DNA of 64,000 nucleotides from Halogeometricum limi (GCF_900115785.1 NZ_FOYS01000001.1:1-64000), one strand, 5' to 3'; counted from the first letter of the stretch, positions 41,750 through 50,070 are shown. The notes: a model not told the origin generated them from the sequence alone. Made by a program: numbers and translations.

Positions 41750-43561
41750 TCAGTCGTCGCTCGGCGAGAACCCGCCTTCGCCGGGGTTCTCGCGGACGCG
41801 CTGGATGTTACGGTAACCCATCACGACGAGCGACAGCGCGAGGTAGATGAGGACGAACGCGATGAGTATCTGCACCACCGCAGACAGCATCGCGAACGTC
41901 GTCGCCTCGGCCATCCACGCCGAATCGAGGAACTTCGCGTAGACGTTGTCGTGCAGCGCCAACCAGAGCAGGCCGACGACCGTAATGCCGGTCATGACCG
42001 CCATCGGACCGCCCGTGCTGATAAGCTGTTTCGACTCGCTCCAGTTCGCCAGCCACACCGTCGCGGTGAGGAGTGCGAGCGCGGCGAGCAGTTGGTTCGC
42101 GCCGCCGAACAGTTGCCAGAGCGTCAGCCACGAACCGCTGGTGATGAGGACGTACGCCGGGAGCGCCTGGACGACGGCGTTGCCGTAGCGGTTCGACGCG
42201 AACGACTCGACGGAGGACTCGGGCGTGCCGATTATCTCCTCCATCATGTACCGACCGAGACGGACGGCGGTGTCCGTCGACGTGAGAAGGAAGCTCACGA
42301 GGACGAGCGCCATGAACGGCCCGCCGAAGGAGGCGGGGATGCCGAAACTCGTGAGCAGGATTCCGCCGCCCGTCGCGAACGTCGGCAGCGCGAGGCCGAT
42401 ACCGCCGCCGACTTCGGGGGCGACGAGCGCGACGGTGATGAGCGCCACCGTGGCGAGGAGGCCCTCGCCGAGCATCCCGCCGTAGCCGATGACGCGCGCG
42501 TCGGACTCGCGGTTCAGTTGCTTCGAGGTGGTGCCCGAAGAGACCAGCGAGTGGAACCCGCTGATGGTCCCGCAGGCGATGGTGATGAAGAGTAGCGGGA
42601 ACAACGGCGCGCCGCCGCGGCCGATGAAGCCGTAGTACGGTTCGAGGTTCGTGACGAGCGGTTGGCTCGCCGTCCCGAACACGGTGCCGACGATGACGGC
42701 GAGGAGTGCCCCACCGACGCCGGTGTACAGGAGGAACGACGAGAGGTAGTCACGTGGTTGGAGAAGTACCCAGACCGGGAGCGCGCTGGCGAGTGCACCG
42801 TACACGAGGATGACGGGCACCCACGCGGCGGTGTTGGCACCGAGTGCGCTCGCACCCGGCAGCCACGAGGCGGTGCCGGAGAAGAGCACGAGCGTCTCCG
42901 CCGGGGCGCGCGAGGCGGGTTCGAAGAGCGCGAGGGGGTACTGCGTCCCGACGAAGACGCCGACGAACATCGCGGCGACGAACGCCACGGTGCCGGGAAC
43001 GAACGGGAGGTTCAGTTGGTAGAGGTACGCGCCGAACAGCACGGCGAGACCGATGTATATCAGACTCGCCGTCGCCGCCTCGGGGTAGGCGTTGAAGACG
43101 ATGGCGACGACGAGGGCGAACACCGCCACGACGAGGATGATGGTCAAGAACGCGAACCACAGCAGCATGTTCTTGCCGCGTTCGCCGACGTACTCGCCGA
43201 TGATGTAGCCGATGGACTTCCCCTCGTGTCGGAGACTCGCCGACAGCGAGACGAAGTCGTGGACGCTCCCCATCAGGGGGTTCCCGATGGCTATCCACGC
43301 GAGGGCGGGGACCCATCCCCAGACGACCCCCGCCGTGATGGGACCGACGATGGGCGCGCCGCCCGCGATACTCGAATAGTGATGCCCCAGTAGGACCGGC
43401 TTCTTCGCCGGGACGTACTCCTGTCCGTCTTCGTACTTGTGGGCCGGCGTCTCGCGACTGTCGTCGAGTTCGACGAACTGTGCGAGGTATCTCGAATAGC
43501 CGAGATACCCCGCCGTGAACAGTGCGAGCACCGCCGCCACCAGCCAGATTACTTGTACCAT
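41750..43561 (-). CDS. cstA: Carbon starvation protein A (CstA) family transporter
   Basis: Multi-pass membrane protein, 603 residues, with about 16 hydrophobic segments. CstA hallmarks are HHYSSIAGGAPIVGPI near 65-80, GNPLMGSVHDFVSLSASLRHEG, the GAPLFPLLFITIACGTISGFHSLVSSGTTSKQL segment, and WQLFGGANQLLAALALL. Bacterial members import peptides or pyruvate in carbon starvation; the archaeal substrate is unknown. ATG 43561 (MVQVIWLVAAV) starts the first helix directly; an in-frame upstream ATG adds five residues. The promoter region contains two dyads. Confidence 0.93.
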   Translation of the reverse strand: MVQVIWLVAAVLALFTAGYLGYSRYLAQFVELDDSRETPAHKYEDGQEYVPAKKPVLLGHHYSSIAGGAPIVGPITAGVVWGWVPALAWIAIGNPLMGSVHDFVSLSASLRHEGKSIGYIIGEYVGERGKNMLLWFAFLTIILVVAVFALVVAIVFNAYPEAATASLIYIGLAVLFGAYLYQLNLPFVPGTVAFVAAMFVGVFVGTQYPLALFEPASRAPAETLVLFSGTASWLPGASALGANTAAWVPVILVYGALASALPVWVLLQPRDYLSSFLLYTGVGGALLAVIVGTVFGTASQPLVTNLEPYYGFIGRGGAPLFPLLFITIACGTISGFHSLVSSGTTSKQLNRESDARVIGYGGMLGEGLLATVALITVALVAPEVGGGIGLALPTFATGGGILLTSFGIPASFGGPFMALVLVSFLLTSTDTAVRLGRYMMEEIIGTPESSVESFASNRYGNAVVQALPAYVLITSGSWLTLWQLFGGANQLLAALALLTATVWLANWSESKQLISTGGPMAVMTGITVVGLLWLALHDNVYAKFLDSAWMAEATTFAMLSAVVQILIAFVLIYLALSLVVMGYRNIQRVRENPGEGGFSPSDD

Positions 43562-43948
43562 GGTGTCGTGCCTCACTCAGTTTCATGGAAAACCGTGACT
43601 TAATGATAACGATTGTTACCGTCCGATATCGGCCGAAATGTTGTCTGTACCGACAGAATTCGGCGGTATTTGCTCTCTCTCGACGCGAAGAATTGTGTCC
43701 GTGTGCACACTCGGATGATAAAAAACTGTGTATATGTCAAGGTCAGTCGGGGAGAGTAGTCGTTTCGCCGGAGACGTGCGAAACAGATGTTCGAATAGTA
43801 AGTATATGCGAACGTCACTGCGATTCGGGGTCGCTTCGGCGGCCGGAACGAGAGAACGTCGTCTCGTCGTCGCCCGCGAACCGGGCCGCGGCGGCGTCGA
43901 CGGGGTACGTCGCGAACGCGTCTCCAGCGACGCCGCGAGCGTATCGGA
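43562..43948. other. AT-rich spacer between arsA and cstA
   Basis: 387 bases. For cstA (minus) it holds CATTAAGTC (about 43598-43606), roughly 41 bases before the ATG, as a TATA candidate and the dyads at 43605-43632. Minus-strand T-runs near 43722-43728 (GTTTTTTATC) may end the arsA transcript or form another TATA box. Frames seen here have AT-rich codon use and are judged non-coding. Confidence 0.45.
43605..43632. promoter_or_regulatory. Dyad symmetry elements upstream of cstA
   Basis: GATAACGATTGTTACC (43605-43620) is an inverted repeat with one mismatch per arm. CCGATATCGG (43623-43632) is a perfect 10-base palindrome. Both lie on the upstream side of the cstA TATA candidate, a position more typical of activator than repressor sites. 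Unproven. Confidence 0.4.
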
Positions 43949-44914
43949 CTACGCGGGTGCTGCGGTCACGTCGATGTCGAGTTCGTCGGCCACCTCCTCG
44001 AGGAAGTTCCCTTTCACCTCGGCGACGCGCGTGGCGATTTCGGCGACGACGGGATAGTCGAACTCCTCGTGGAGTTCGCGGAGTCGTTCGCGTTCGGTCT
44101 CGACTCTATCGCGGAGGAAGCGCGCGCCGCGGCCTTCTTCGTGGTCCTCGGGTTCGGGCGTGAGACGGTTGACGGCGAGGCCGCGGACGAGGAGGCCGTA
44201 CTCGGTTAGTTCGTCGGCGGCCCGACGCGTCTCGCGAATCGAGAGTTCGTCGGGGTTGACCACGAGGAAGAACGCGGCGTCCTCGCGGAGCGTCTCTCCG
44301 GCGAACTCGAAGCGCCGTTTTCTGGTCCGCAGACGGTCGAGGATGGGGTCACCCTCCATCACGCGCCGCGGTTCGTTGTTCCCTATCGCCGCCTTCTCGT
44401 AGAGGTCGATGGACTTCTCGCGCTTGTAAACGAGGCGGTCTATCCAGCCTTCGAGCAGGTCCGGTAACGAGAGGAGTCTGAGCGTCCCGCCCGTGGGCGA
44501 CGTGTCGAAGACGACGCGGTCGAACTCCTCCGAAGAGCGCATCACCTCGATGAAGCGGTCCATCAGCGCGGCTTCGTACGCGCCGGGCGTCTGGTGGGCC
44601 ATCTCTATCTGCCGGTCTATCTCGTTGACCATCGCGGCACTCACCTGGTCGCCCATCGCTCGTTTCGTCTCCATCAGGTGATTCTCCACCTCGGTGTCCG
44701 GGTCCACCTCCATCGCGAAGAGGTTCTCCTCGCCGGAGACGGCCTGCGGGTCGTCGCCGAACTGTTGGTCGAACACGTCCGAGGTGCTGTGCGCCGGGTC
44801 GGTGGAGACGATGAGCGTTCGCAGACCCGCGCGGGCGCATTTGAGCGCGTACGCAGACGACATCGTGGTCTTGCCGACGCCGCCCTTCCCGCCGAAGAAG
44901 ACGAACTTGCGCAT
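43949..44914 (-). CDS. ArsA/Get3-family ATPase
   Basis: Homodimeric or internal-dimer P-loop ATPase of the ArsA/Get3 class, 321 residues. It has the deviant Walker A FGGKGGVGKTTMSSA (8-21), STDPAHSTSDVFDQ (switch I), the switch II-like DTSPTGGTLRLLSLPD, and the late VVNPDELSIRETRR and VNRL adenine loop. The Get3 CxxC zinc site is absent and no arsenite-binding Cys triad is visible. No arsB or metalloregulator is nearby, so arsenic resistance is not supported; a tail-anchored-protein or other chaperone role is possible. Its ATG overlaps the stop of the 98-residue gene (ATGA). Confidence 0.85.
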   Translation of the reverse strand: MRKFVFFGGKGGVGKTTMSSAYALKCARAGLRTLIVSTDPAHSTSDVFDQQFGDDPQAVSGEENLFAMEVDPDTEVENHLMETKRAMGDQVSAAMVNEIDRQIEMAHQTPGAYEAALMDRFIEVMRSSEEFDRVVFDTSPTGGTLRLLSLPDLLEGWIDRLVYKREKSIDLYEKAAIGNNEPRRVMEGDPILDRLRTRKRRFEFAGETLREDAAFFLVVNPDELSIRETRRAADELTEYGLLVRGLAVNRLTPEPEDHEEGRGARFLRDRVETERERLRELHEEFDYPVVAEIATRVAEVKGNFLEEVADELDIDVTAAPA

Positions 44915-45210
44915 CAGAAGTGGTACTGCTGGCCCTTTCGTTCGAGGAGCGACCCGCGGTCCCACATCCGCCGCTCCCACGCCTCGAACTCGTCTTCGAG
45001 GTACGGCAGGAGTTCGGCGGTGTAGTAGGAGACGGGACTCGGGATGCCGAACGCCTCGGGGAAACACGCCAGCATGAACGCGTCCTCTTGGTCTTCGGCT
45101 TCCTTCTCTATCTTCTCGTACGCCGGGTGCGAGAACAGTCCGTGCGAGAGGCCGCGGAGCCACTCTTCGACGACGTCGCGGTACTCCGCGATTCGCTCCG
45201 CAAGTGTCAT
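44914..45210 (-). CDS. 98-residue partner upstream of the ArsA-type ATPase
   Basis: Soluble alpha-helical protein: MTLAERIAEYRDVVEEWLRG, then HPAYEKIEKEAEDQEDAFMLACFPEAFGIPSPVSYYTAELLPYLEDEFEAWE, and a C-terminal RRMWDRGSLLERKGQQYHF. No named domain. The ATGA overlap with the ATPase implies tight coupling and probable physical association. The hydrophobic central segment (AFGIPSPVSYYTAELLPYL) could present a substrate or dock on the ATPase. It is divergent from the lipoprotein gene at 45380. Confidence 0.7.
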   Translation of the reverse strand: MTLAERIAEYRDVVEEWLRGLSHGLFSHPAYEKIEKEAEDQEDAFMLACFPEAFGIPSPVSYYTAELLPYLEDEFEAWERRMWDRGSLLERKGQQYHF

Positions 45211-45379
45211 TAGTTCACGTACCCCGTCGGCTCCGGAAAAGGGTATCGTTCACGGACGAACACGCGGGTTCCGTCGGTGCGCACCCACAGATAGCCACGC
45301 GGAAGAGATAGTGCCCGGAAGAGACAGGTCAGCTCCGGCGGAATCCACGCTTTTGTGACTCGGAGATTATGTGAACAGC

Positions 45380-46924
45380 ATGAACTTTTCTCGGGGTGCG
45401 ATAGCCGTCGCACTCGCCCTCCTCGTCGTCGTGGCGGGATGCGCGGGGACGCCGAACGCGACGGCGGACGGAGAACGGGGCGGGACGCAGACGACGGGAG
45501 AGTCGGCGTTCCAGTTCGAGACGCCGTCGAACGCGACGAACGCCACCGCGGCCGGTCCGAACGGGACGCTCGAAGTCCACTACATAAACGTCGGACAGTC
45601 CTCGAGCACGCTGCTCGTCGCGCCGAACAACGAGACGCTGCTGATAGACACGGGCGACTGGCGCGACGACGGACGAGACGTCCTCCGGTACCTCAGAGCG
45701 CAGAACGTCACCCGCATCGACCACCTCGTCACCTCGCACGCCGACGCCGACCACATCGGCGGGCACGCCGCCGTCATCGACTACTACGAGACCGAAGCCG
45801 AGGGCGTCGGCGCGGTGTACGACCCCGGTATCGCCTCGTCGTCGCAGACGTACGGTCGATACCTCGACGCGGTCGAACGACACGACGTGACGCTCTATCG
45901 CGCGGGCGCGAACGACTCGATTCCGTTCGGGAACGTCTCGACGCGGGTGCTCGCGCCGCCGGACGAACCCCTCGCGGGCGGCCAGCGAAACGAGAACAGT
46001 CTCGTCCTCGCCGTCGAACACGGCGGCCACGAGTTCCTCTTCCCCGGCGACGGCGAGACGGAGGCGGAGAGCTACCTCGTGGAACGGTACGGGTCGGCGC
46101 TCTCCGCGACGGCGCTCTCCGCGGGCCACCACGGGAGTCGGTCGAGCACGAGCGACGCCTTCCTGAACGCGACGGCCCCCCGCGTCGTCGTCGTCTCCAG
46201 CGCCTACGACTCGCAGTACGGCCACCCGCACGAGGAGACGTTACGCCGACTGGCGAACCGGTCGATTCCGACCTACTGGACCGCAACGCACGGCGACGTG
46301 GTACTGACGAGCGACGGGCGGAACCTGACCGTCTCGACGCAACGGGCGGCCCCGACGAACGCCTCGCGACTCCGGTCCGTCCCGGCCATCGGTCCCGACG
46401 CGAACGAGACGGTGACGGTCCGCGAGACGTTCGTCGTCACGAACGACTCGGAAGCGAACGAGTCGGCGGTGAACGAGTCGACGCCGAACGGGACGCAGAC
46501 GCCCGAGCGACGGACGGTGGCTCCGACGCCCACCGCGACTGCAACGCCTACCGCGACGGCGACGCCGACGCCGTCGCCGCCTCCCGCCGAGGGAACGCTC
46601 TCGCTCGTCCGCGTCCACGCGGACGCGTCGGGCGACGAGTGGGACAACCTCGACGACGAGTATCTCGTCTTCGAGAACACGGGCGACGCGGCACTCGACC
46701 TCTCGGGGTGGACCGTCAGCGACGAGGCGGGCCACACCTACCGCTTCGCCGACGGGTTCACGCTCGACGTCGGCGCGTCCGTGACGCTCCGCACGGGGAC
46801 TGGGGCGGACACCGCGACGGACCGCTACTGGGGGTCCGAGGCACCCGTCTGGAACAACGGCGGCGACACCGTCACCGTGACGACGGCCGAGGGCGAAGTC
46901 GTCGTGGAGGAGACCTACTCGTGA
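45380..46924 (+). CDS. Lipoprotein metallo-beta-lactamase (ComEC-type) with lamin-tail domain
   Basis: Exported 514-residue protein. The signal is a hydrophobic stretch ending in lipobox VAGC (18-21, lipid Cys21). A Thr/Asn-rich spacer follows, then an MBL hydrolase domain (about 65-330) with VGQSSSTLL, LLIDTGDW, TSHADADHIGGH and SAGHHGSRSSTSDAFL, as in the COG2333 domain of ComEC. A long Thr/Pro linker (TPTATATPTATATPTPSPP) joins a C-terminal lamin-tail (LTD) domain with DEYLVFENTGDAALDLSGW. This suggests a surface nuclease or phosphodiesterase. It overlaps the DUF3006 gene (GTGA). A weak TATA-like element is 26-27 bases upstream. Confidence 0.87.
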   Translation: MNFSRGAIAVALALLVVVAGCAGTPNATADGERGGTQTTGESAFQFETPSNATNATAAGPNGTLEVHYINVGQSSSTLLVAPNNETLLIDTGDWRDDGRDVLRYLRAQNVTRIDHLVTSHADADHIGGHAAVIDYYETEAEGVGAVYDPGIASSSQTYGRYLDAVERHDVTLYRAGANDSIPFGNVSTRVLAPPDEPLAGGQRNENSLVLAVEHGGHEFLFPGDGETEAESYLVERYGSALSATALSAGHHGSRSSTSDAFLNATAPRVVVVSSAYDSQYGHPHEETLRRLANRSIPTYWTATHGDVVLTSDGRNLTVSTQRAAPTNASRLRSVPAIGPDANETVTVRETFVVTNDSEANESAVNESTPNGTQTPERRTVAPTPTATATPTATATPTPSPPPAEGTLSLVRVHADASGDEWDNLDDEYLVFENTGDAALDLSGWTVSDEAGHTYRFADGFTLDVGASVTLRTGTGADTATDRYWGSEAPVWNNGGDTVTVTTAEGEVVVEETYS

Positions 46925-47211
46925 GTACACACACCTACACCGCGGTGGTAGACCGCTTCGAGGAGGAAGACGCCGTGCTACTCCTCGAAGCGGACGGCGA
47001 GACGGTCGACGAACTCGTCGTTCCGAGGCCGGTTCTCCCCGCCGACGGCCGCCACCGAGACGCGGTGTTCGCCGTCACCCTCGACGCCGACAGAACCGAA
47101 CTGGTCTACCGCCCCGACGAGACCGACCGCCGACGCGACGCGGCGCAGCGTCGCTTCGACAGACTGGCGAGACCGCTCGGCCGCAAAGACCGAGACGAAG
47201 ACGGCGAGTGA
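46921..47211 (+). CDS. DUF3006 domain protein
   Basis: Small 96-residue protein beginning with GTG in the GTGA overlap with the preceding stop. The core TYTAVVDRFEEEDAVLLLEADGE and DELVVPRPVLPADGRHRDAVFAVTL matches the DUF3006 pattern, a small beta-barrel protein often encoded next to ComEC-type MBL hydrolases. The C-terminal part is basic/acidic and helical. No export signal, so it would act inside the cell, opposite its lipoprotein partner. Function unknown. Confidence 0.8.
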   Translation: MSTHTYTAVVDRFEEEDAVLLLEADGETVDELVVPRPVLPADGRHRDAVFAVTLDADRTELVYRPDETDRRRDAAQRRFDRLARPLGRKDRDEDGE

Positions 47212-47244
47212 GCGTCTCGGCGCGACGTCTCCGAGTCCGTGCGT

Positions 47245-47252
47245 TGATATAC
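47245..47252 (+). promoter_or_regulatory. TATA box of the COG0523 gene
   Basis: TGATATAC centred 26-27 bases before the ATG at 47275; it excludes the in-frame GTG at 47254. Confidence 0.65.
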
Positions 47253-47274
47253 CGTGACGCACCAACCGCGAGGT

Positions 47275-48579
47275 ATGAGTCTGGGCACGGCGGGTACGAT
47301 ACCGGTGACTATCCTGAGCGGGAGCCTCGGCGCGGGGAAGACGACGCTTCTGAACCACGTCCTCCGGAACGCGGCCGACCGGAAGATAGCCGTCCTCGTC
47401 AACGACATGGGCGAGTTGAACGTCGACGCCGAACTCGTGAGCGAGGAGTCCGAACTCTCCGTCGCCGACGGCACCGTCGCGGAACTGTCGAACGGATGTA
47501 TCTGCTGTGAGTTACAGGACGACTTGGAGACGGCCGTCGTCCGTCTCGCCCGCGAACGCGACTTCGACCACCTCGTCGTCGAACCCTCCGGAATCAGCGA
47601 ACCCGCGCCGGTCGCTCGCCTGTTCACCGGCGGGTCGCCCGCGGCCGCGCGGTACGACGTGGACGCCGTCGTCGCCGTCGTGGACGCCCGCCTGTTCGCG
47701 GACACGTTCGAGAGCGACGGGACGCCCGAACAGACCGTCGCAGAGGGCGGCGAGGACGAGCGTCGGCCGCTCTCGGACCTCCTCGTCGAACAGGTGGAGT
47801 TCGCGAACGTCGTCGTCCTGAACAAGCGCGACCTCGTGACCGACGAGGAACTGGCGCGCGTGGAGTCGGTCGTCCGCGCCCTGCGACCCGACGCGGAAAT
47901 CGTCACCGCGGAGCACTCCACGGTGCCGATAGCGAGCGTCCTCGGAACCGGCTCGTTCGACCCGCAGACGGCCGCCGAACGCGCCGGATGGCGGCAGGTA
48001 CTCGGCGAGGGAGAGGCGGAGAGCGATGGGAACGACGAGCACGGCCACGGCGACGGGCACGACCACGGCCACGACGAGAACGACGGGCACGCGCACGACC
48101 ACACCCATCCCGAGGAGGCGTACGGCATCGACTCGTTCGTCTACGAGCGACGGCGGCCGTTCCACCCCGAGCGAGTCGCCTCGGTCCTCGGAGACCTGCC
48201 CGACTCGGTCGTCCGCGCGAAGGGGTCGATGTGGGTCGCCGGGCGCGAAGCGGCGCACCTTACCTACAGTCAGGCCGGGCCGTCGGCGTACGTCGAGGCG
48301 ACCGGTCGGTGGATAGCGAGCCTCCCCGAGTTCGAACAGAAAGCCTACCGGGACAACCGGTCGGACCTCGGGTTCGAGTGGGACGAGACGTGGGGCGACC
48401 GCCGGACGGGACTCGTGTTCATCGGCCGCGACGTGGACGAGGAGTCGCTCTCGGCCGCACTGGACGACTGTCTGCTCACCGACGAAGAGATGGACGCGGC
48501 GTGGGACGAGTTCGAGAACCCCTTCCCGGCAGAACCCGGCGAACGGACGACGCTCGCCGAACCGAGCGTCGAAGAGTAG
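47275..48579 (+). CDS. COG0523 (CobW/ZNG1-like) GTPase metallochaperone
   Basis: G3E-family GTPase that delivers metal, usually zinc, to client enzymes. The 434-residue protein has Walker A SGSLGAGKTT (15-24), the family CxCC metal site GCICCEL (Cys75, Cys77, Cys78), EPSGISEP, and the guanine motif NKRD near 181. A His/Asp-rich insertion lies at about 252-280 (GHGDGHDHGHDEND), followed by the C-terminal CobW_C domain (FVYERRRPFHPER, GFEWDETWGDRRTGLVFIG). No cobalamin genes are nearby, so zinc handling is more likely than cobalt. Confidence 0.9.
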   Translation: MSLGTAGTIPVTILSGSLGAGKTTLLNHVLRNAADRKIAVLVNDMGELNVDAELVSEESELSVADGTVAELSNGCICCELQDDLETAVVRLARERDFDHLVVEPSGISEPAPVARLFTGGSPAAARYDVDAVVAVVDARLFADTFESDGTPEQTVAEGGEDERRPLSDLLVEQVEFANVVVLNKRDLVTDEELARVESVVRALRPDAEIVTAEHSTVPIASVLGTGSFDPQTAAERAGWRQVLGEGEAESDGNDEHGHGDGHDHGHDENDGHAHDHTHPEEAYGIDSFVYERRRPFHPERVASVLGDLPDSVVRAKGSMWVAGREAAHLTYSQAGPSAYVEATGRWIASLPEFEQKAYRDNRSDLGFEWDETWGDRRTGLVFIGRDVDEESLSAALDDCLLTDEEMDAAWDEFENPFPAEPGERTTLAEPSVEE

Positions 48580-48610
48580 AGCATCTGGGCCGCGAGGAGA
48601 GCGGGGCGGG

Positions 48611-48832
48611 TCAGCAGGCGCACCCGGTCGACCCGGGCGAGCGTTCGAGGTCCATCTCGTCGCCGCAGTCGGGGCACGACGGCGCGTCGTCTCCCTTCAC
48701 GTCGCGCGCCGGAATCCGCTCTGCGCAGTCGTGACACCAGTACGACCCGAGCGTCTCGTCGGTTCCGGTGCCGCGGTCAGATGACTGCGTCGACGCTTCG
48801 AACGCGTCCTTCAGCGTGCCGAGTATTCCCAT
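48611..48832 (-). CDS. Small zinc-ribbon protein, 73 residues
   Basis: MGILGTLKDAFEAS amphipathic helix, then two CxxC knuckles (Cys33/Cys36 and Cys53/Cys56) forming a zinc ribbon, and a final CAC (Cys71, Cys73). The C-terminal Cys-Ala-Cys tail is unusual and could be a second metal or redox site. It converges on the COG0523 gene; proximity of a metallochaperone and a zinc protein may be coincidental. A TATA box sits 27-28 bases upstream of the ATG. Confidence 0.75.
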   Translation of the reverse strand: MGILGTLKDAFEASTQSSDRGTGTDETLGSYWCHDCAERIPARDVKGDDAPSCPDCGDEMDLERSPGSTGCAC

Positions 48833-48855
48833 GGTCGTTCGTGCGAAACCGTGGG

Positions 48856-48863
48856 CAATAAAC
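48856..48863 (-). promoter_or_regulatory. TATA box of the 73-residue zinc-ribbon gene
   Basis: GTTTATTG on the minus strand, 27-28 bases before the ATG at 48832. Confidence 0.6.
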
Positions 48864-48930
48864 CGCGGGCCGGTCGTCCGCGAGAGACGCACGACCGTTC
48901 GGTCGTCCCCTCCGGTCAACCGGCCGACAC

Positions 48931-49338
48931 TCAGGCGTCGGCCGCGAGGGCGTCGAGCGCGCGTTCGAGCTCTCCGCGGCGCTTCCACGCGGCGAGTCGG
49001 TCGGACAGCGACGGGAGGGGGAGACCCAGAGACACCGTCGAGTGAGCGGTGACGGTGACGCCCCCGTCCGCGGGTTCGACGGTCACCGTCGTCGTCATCG
49101 CCTCGAACGGCCCCGCCTCGCCGGCCTGCTCGTAGAAGAGGCCGTTCTCACGCGGCGCGAAGCGGAGCGAGAACTCGACGCCGCGAGCGCCGACGGCGAC
49201 GGTAGTCGCCTCGGCCGTCTCGCGGACGTCGCGAACGTCGAAGCTCCCTTCGTACCGCACCATCGTCTCCGGCGTGAGTCGTCCGAGCACCGTCGGTTTC
49301 GAGCGCGGAACGAACCGCGACACCGTCACCTCGCGCAT
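48931..49338 (-). CDS. SRPBCC-family (polyketide cyclase-like) protein
   Basis: A 135-residue START/SRPBCC-type protein. The N-terminus MREVTVSRFV begins the first strand. GRLTPETMVRYEGSFDVRDV precedes VEFSLRFAPRENGLFYEQ and the long strand TTTVTVEPADGGVTVTAHSTVSLGLPLPSLSDRLAAWKRRGELERALDALA, which ends in the C-terminal helix that closes the ligand cavity. The ligand is unknown. It lies 34 bases downstream of the 104-residue membrane protein gene on the same strand, probably in one transcript. Confidence 0.75.
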   Translation of the reverse strand: MREVTVSRFVPRSKPTVLGRLTPETMVRYEGSFDVRDVRETAEATTVAVGARGVEFSLRFAPRENGLFYEQAGEAGPFEAMTTTVTVEPADGGVTVTAHSTVSLGLPLPSLSDRLAAWKRRGELERALDALAADA

Positions 49339-49372
49339 CCGTGACCTCTCATACGCGGTGGGTCGGTGCGGG

Positions 49373-49687
49373 TCACAAAAGTGGTATCGAGAGGAGGGCG
49401 AACACGAGCGCGAGGACGAGGCCGCCGTACAGCAGTCGGCGGAACCGCGCGTCGACGGGCACCTCGCCGCGGAGTTCGGGGTCGGTCGTCCAGACGTAGC
49501 GATGATAAGAGACGACGGCGACACCGGCGGCGACGGCGAGCGAGAGGGGGACACCGACGGAGAAGTCGAGGCCGAACGCCGCGCAGTAGAGCGGGCCGAA
49601 CGAGACGCAGAGGAGGAGTGCGACGCCGGAGACGACGAGGAAGGGCACGGGGTCGACCGGTTCGCCGTGGCGGTTCCGGGGTCGCAT
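49373..49687 (-). CDS. Small membrane protein, 104 residues
   Basis: Three predicted membrane helices: about 13-33 (PVPFLVVSGVALLLCVSFGPL), 41-62 (DFSVGVPLSLAVAAGVAVV) and 86-104 (LLYGGLVLALVFALLSIPLL). The short loop WTTDPELRGEVPVDARFRR lies between the last two. No functional motif. It heads the pair with the SRPBCC gene and is divergent from the 62-residue membrane protein gene, only about 60 bases apart. Confidence 0.7.
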   Translation of the reverse strand: MRPRNRHGEPVDPVPFLVVSGVALLLCVSFGPLYCAAFGLDFSVGVPLSLAVAAGVAVVSYHRYVWTTDPELRGEVPVDARFRRLLYGGLVLALVFALLSIPLL

Positions 49688-49745
49688 ACGCGTCTCTTCG
49701 TCCGAGTCGCAAAGAAGCTAAGTGCCGGAACGCGGACGCTCTCGT

Positions 49746-49934
49746 ATGGGAACAAACACCGCGTCGCGCGGCGACCCGCGCGTATTGTTCGCGATGAACC
49801 TCGTGCTCTCGTCGGTGTTCGCGTCCGTCGTCGTGTGGGGGTTGGACCTCGTGGGGTTGTTGGAACTCACGTTCGTGAACGTCGCCTCGTTGGCGCTCGT
49901 CCTCATGGCGGTCACGTATCTCGTGACGAGGTGA
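49746..49934 (+). CDS. Very small membrane protein, 62 residues
   Basis: Two hydrophobic segments, about 13-36 ([23 protein letters not shown]) and 40-61 ([22 protein letters not shown]), with a short polar N-terminus [12 protein letters not shown]. An ATG at 49746 is preferred. An upstream in-frame start at 49722 overlaps the divergent spacer. Function unknown; hydropathy regularity supports a genuine gene. Confidence 0.6.
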   Translation: MGTNTASRGDPRVLFAMNLVLSSVFASVVVWGLDLVGLLELTFVNVASLALVLMAVTYLVTR

Positions 49935-50033
49935 GAGGGCGGCGGACCAGCGGCGACGCTCGAACAGTGACAGCCGACGACCAGTTGTGTCGCGTGAACC
50001 TCCCGCACGAGTGTTCTTCCGGGCGATTCAGCG

Positions 50034-50041
50034 GAATTTAT
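50034..50041 (+). promoter_or_regulatory. TATA box of upp
   Basis: GAATTTAT centred about 33 bases before the ATG at 50071, implying a leader of a few bases. Confidence 0.5.
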
Positions 50042-50070
50042 GTCGGTGGGGAGTCCGCGTTTCGAACAAC

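Noticed and set aside
41597-43560. Plus-strand frames opposite cstA
   Set aside because: Asp/Glu/Arg-rich shadows of transmembrane codons.
43600-43818. 72-codon minus-strand frame in the cstA upstream spacer
   Set aside because: AT-rich codons and aromatic/basic product unlike neighbours; it is promoter DNA.
43949-44914. Arsenical resistance operon
   Set aside because: No arsB/acr3, arsR or arsC nearby, and no arsenite-binding Cys.
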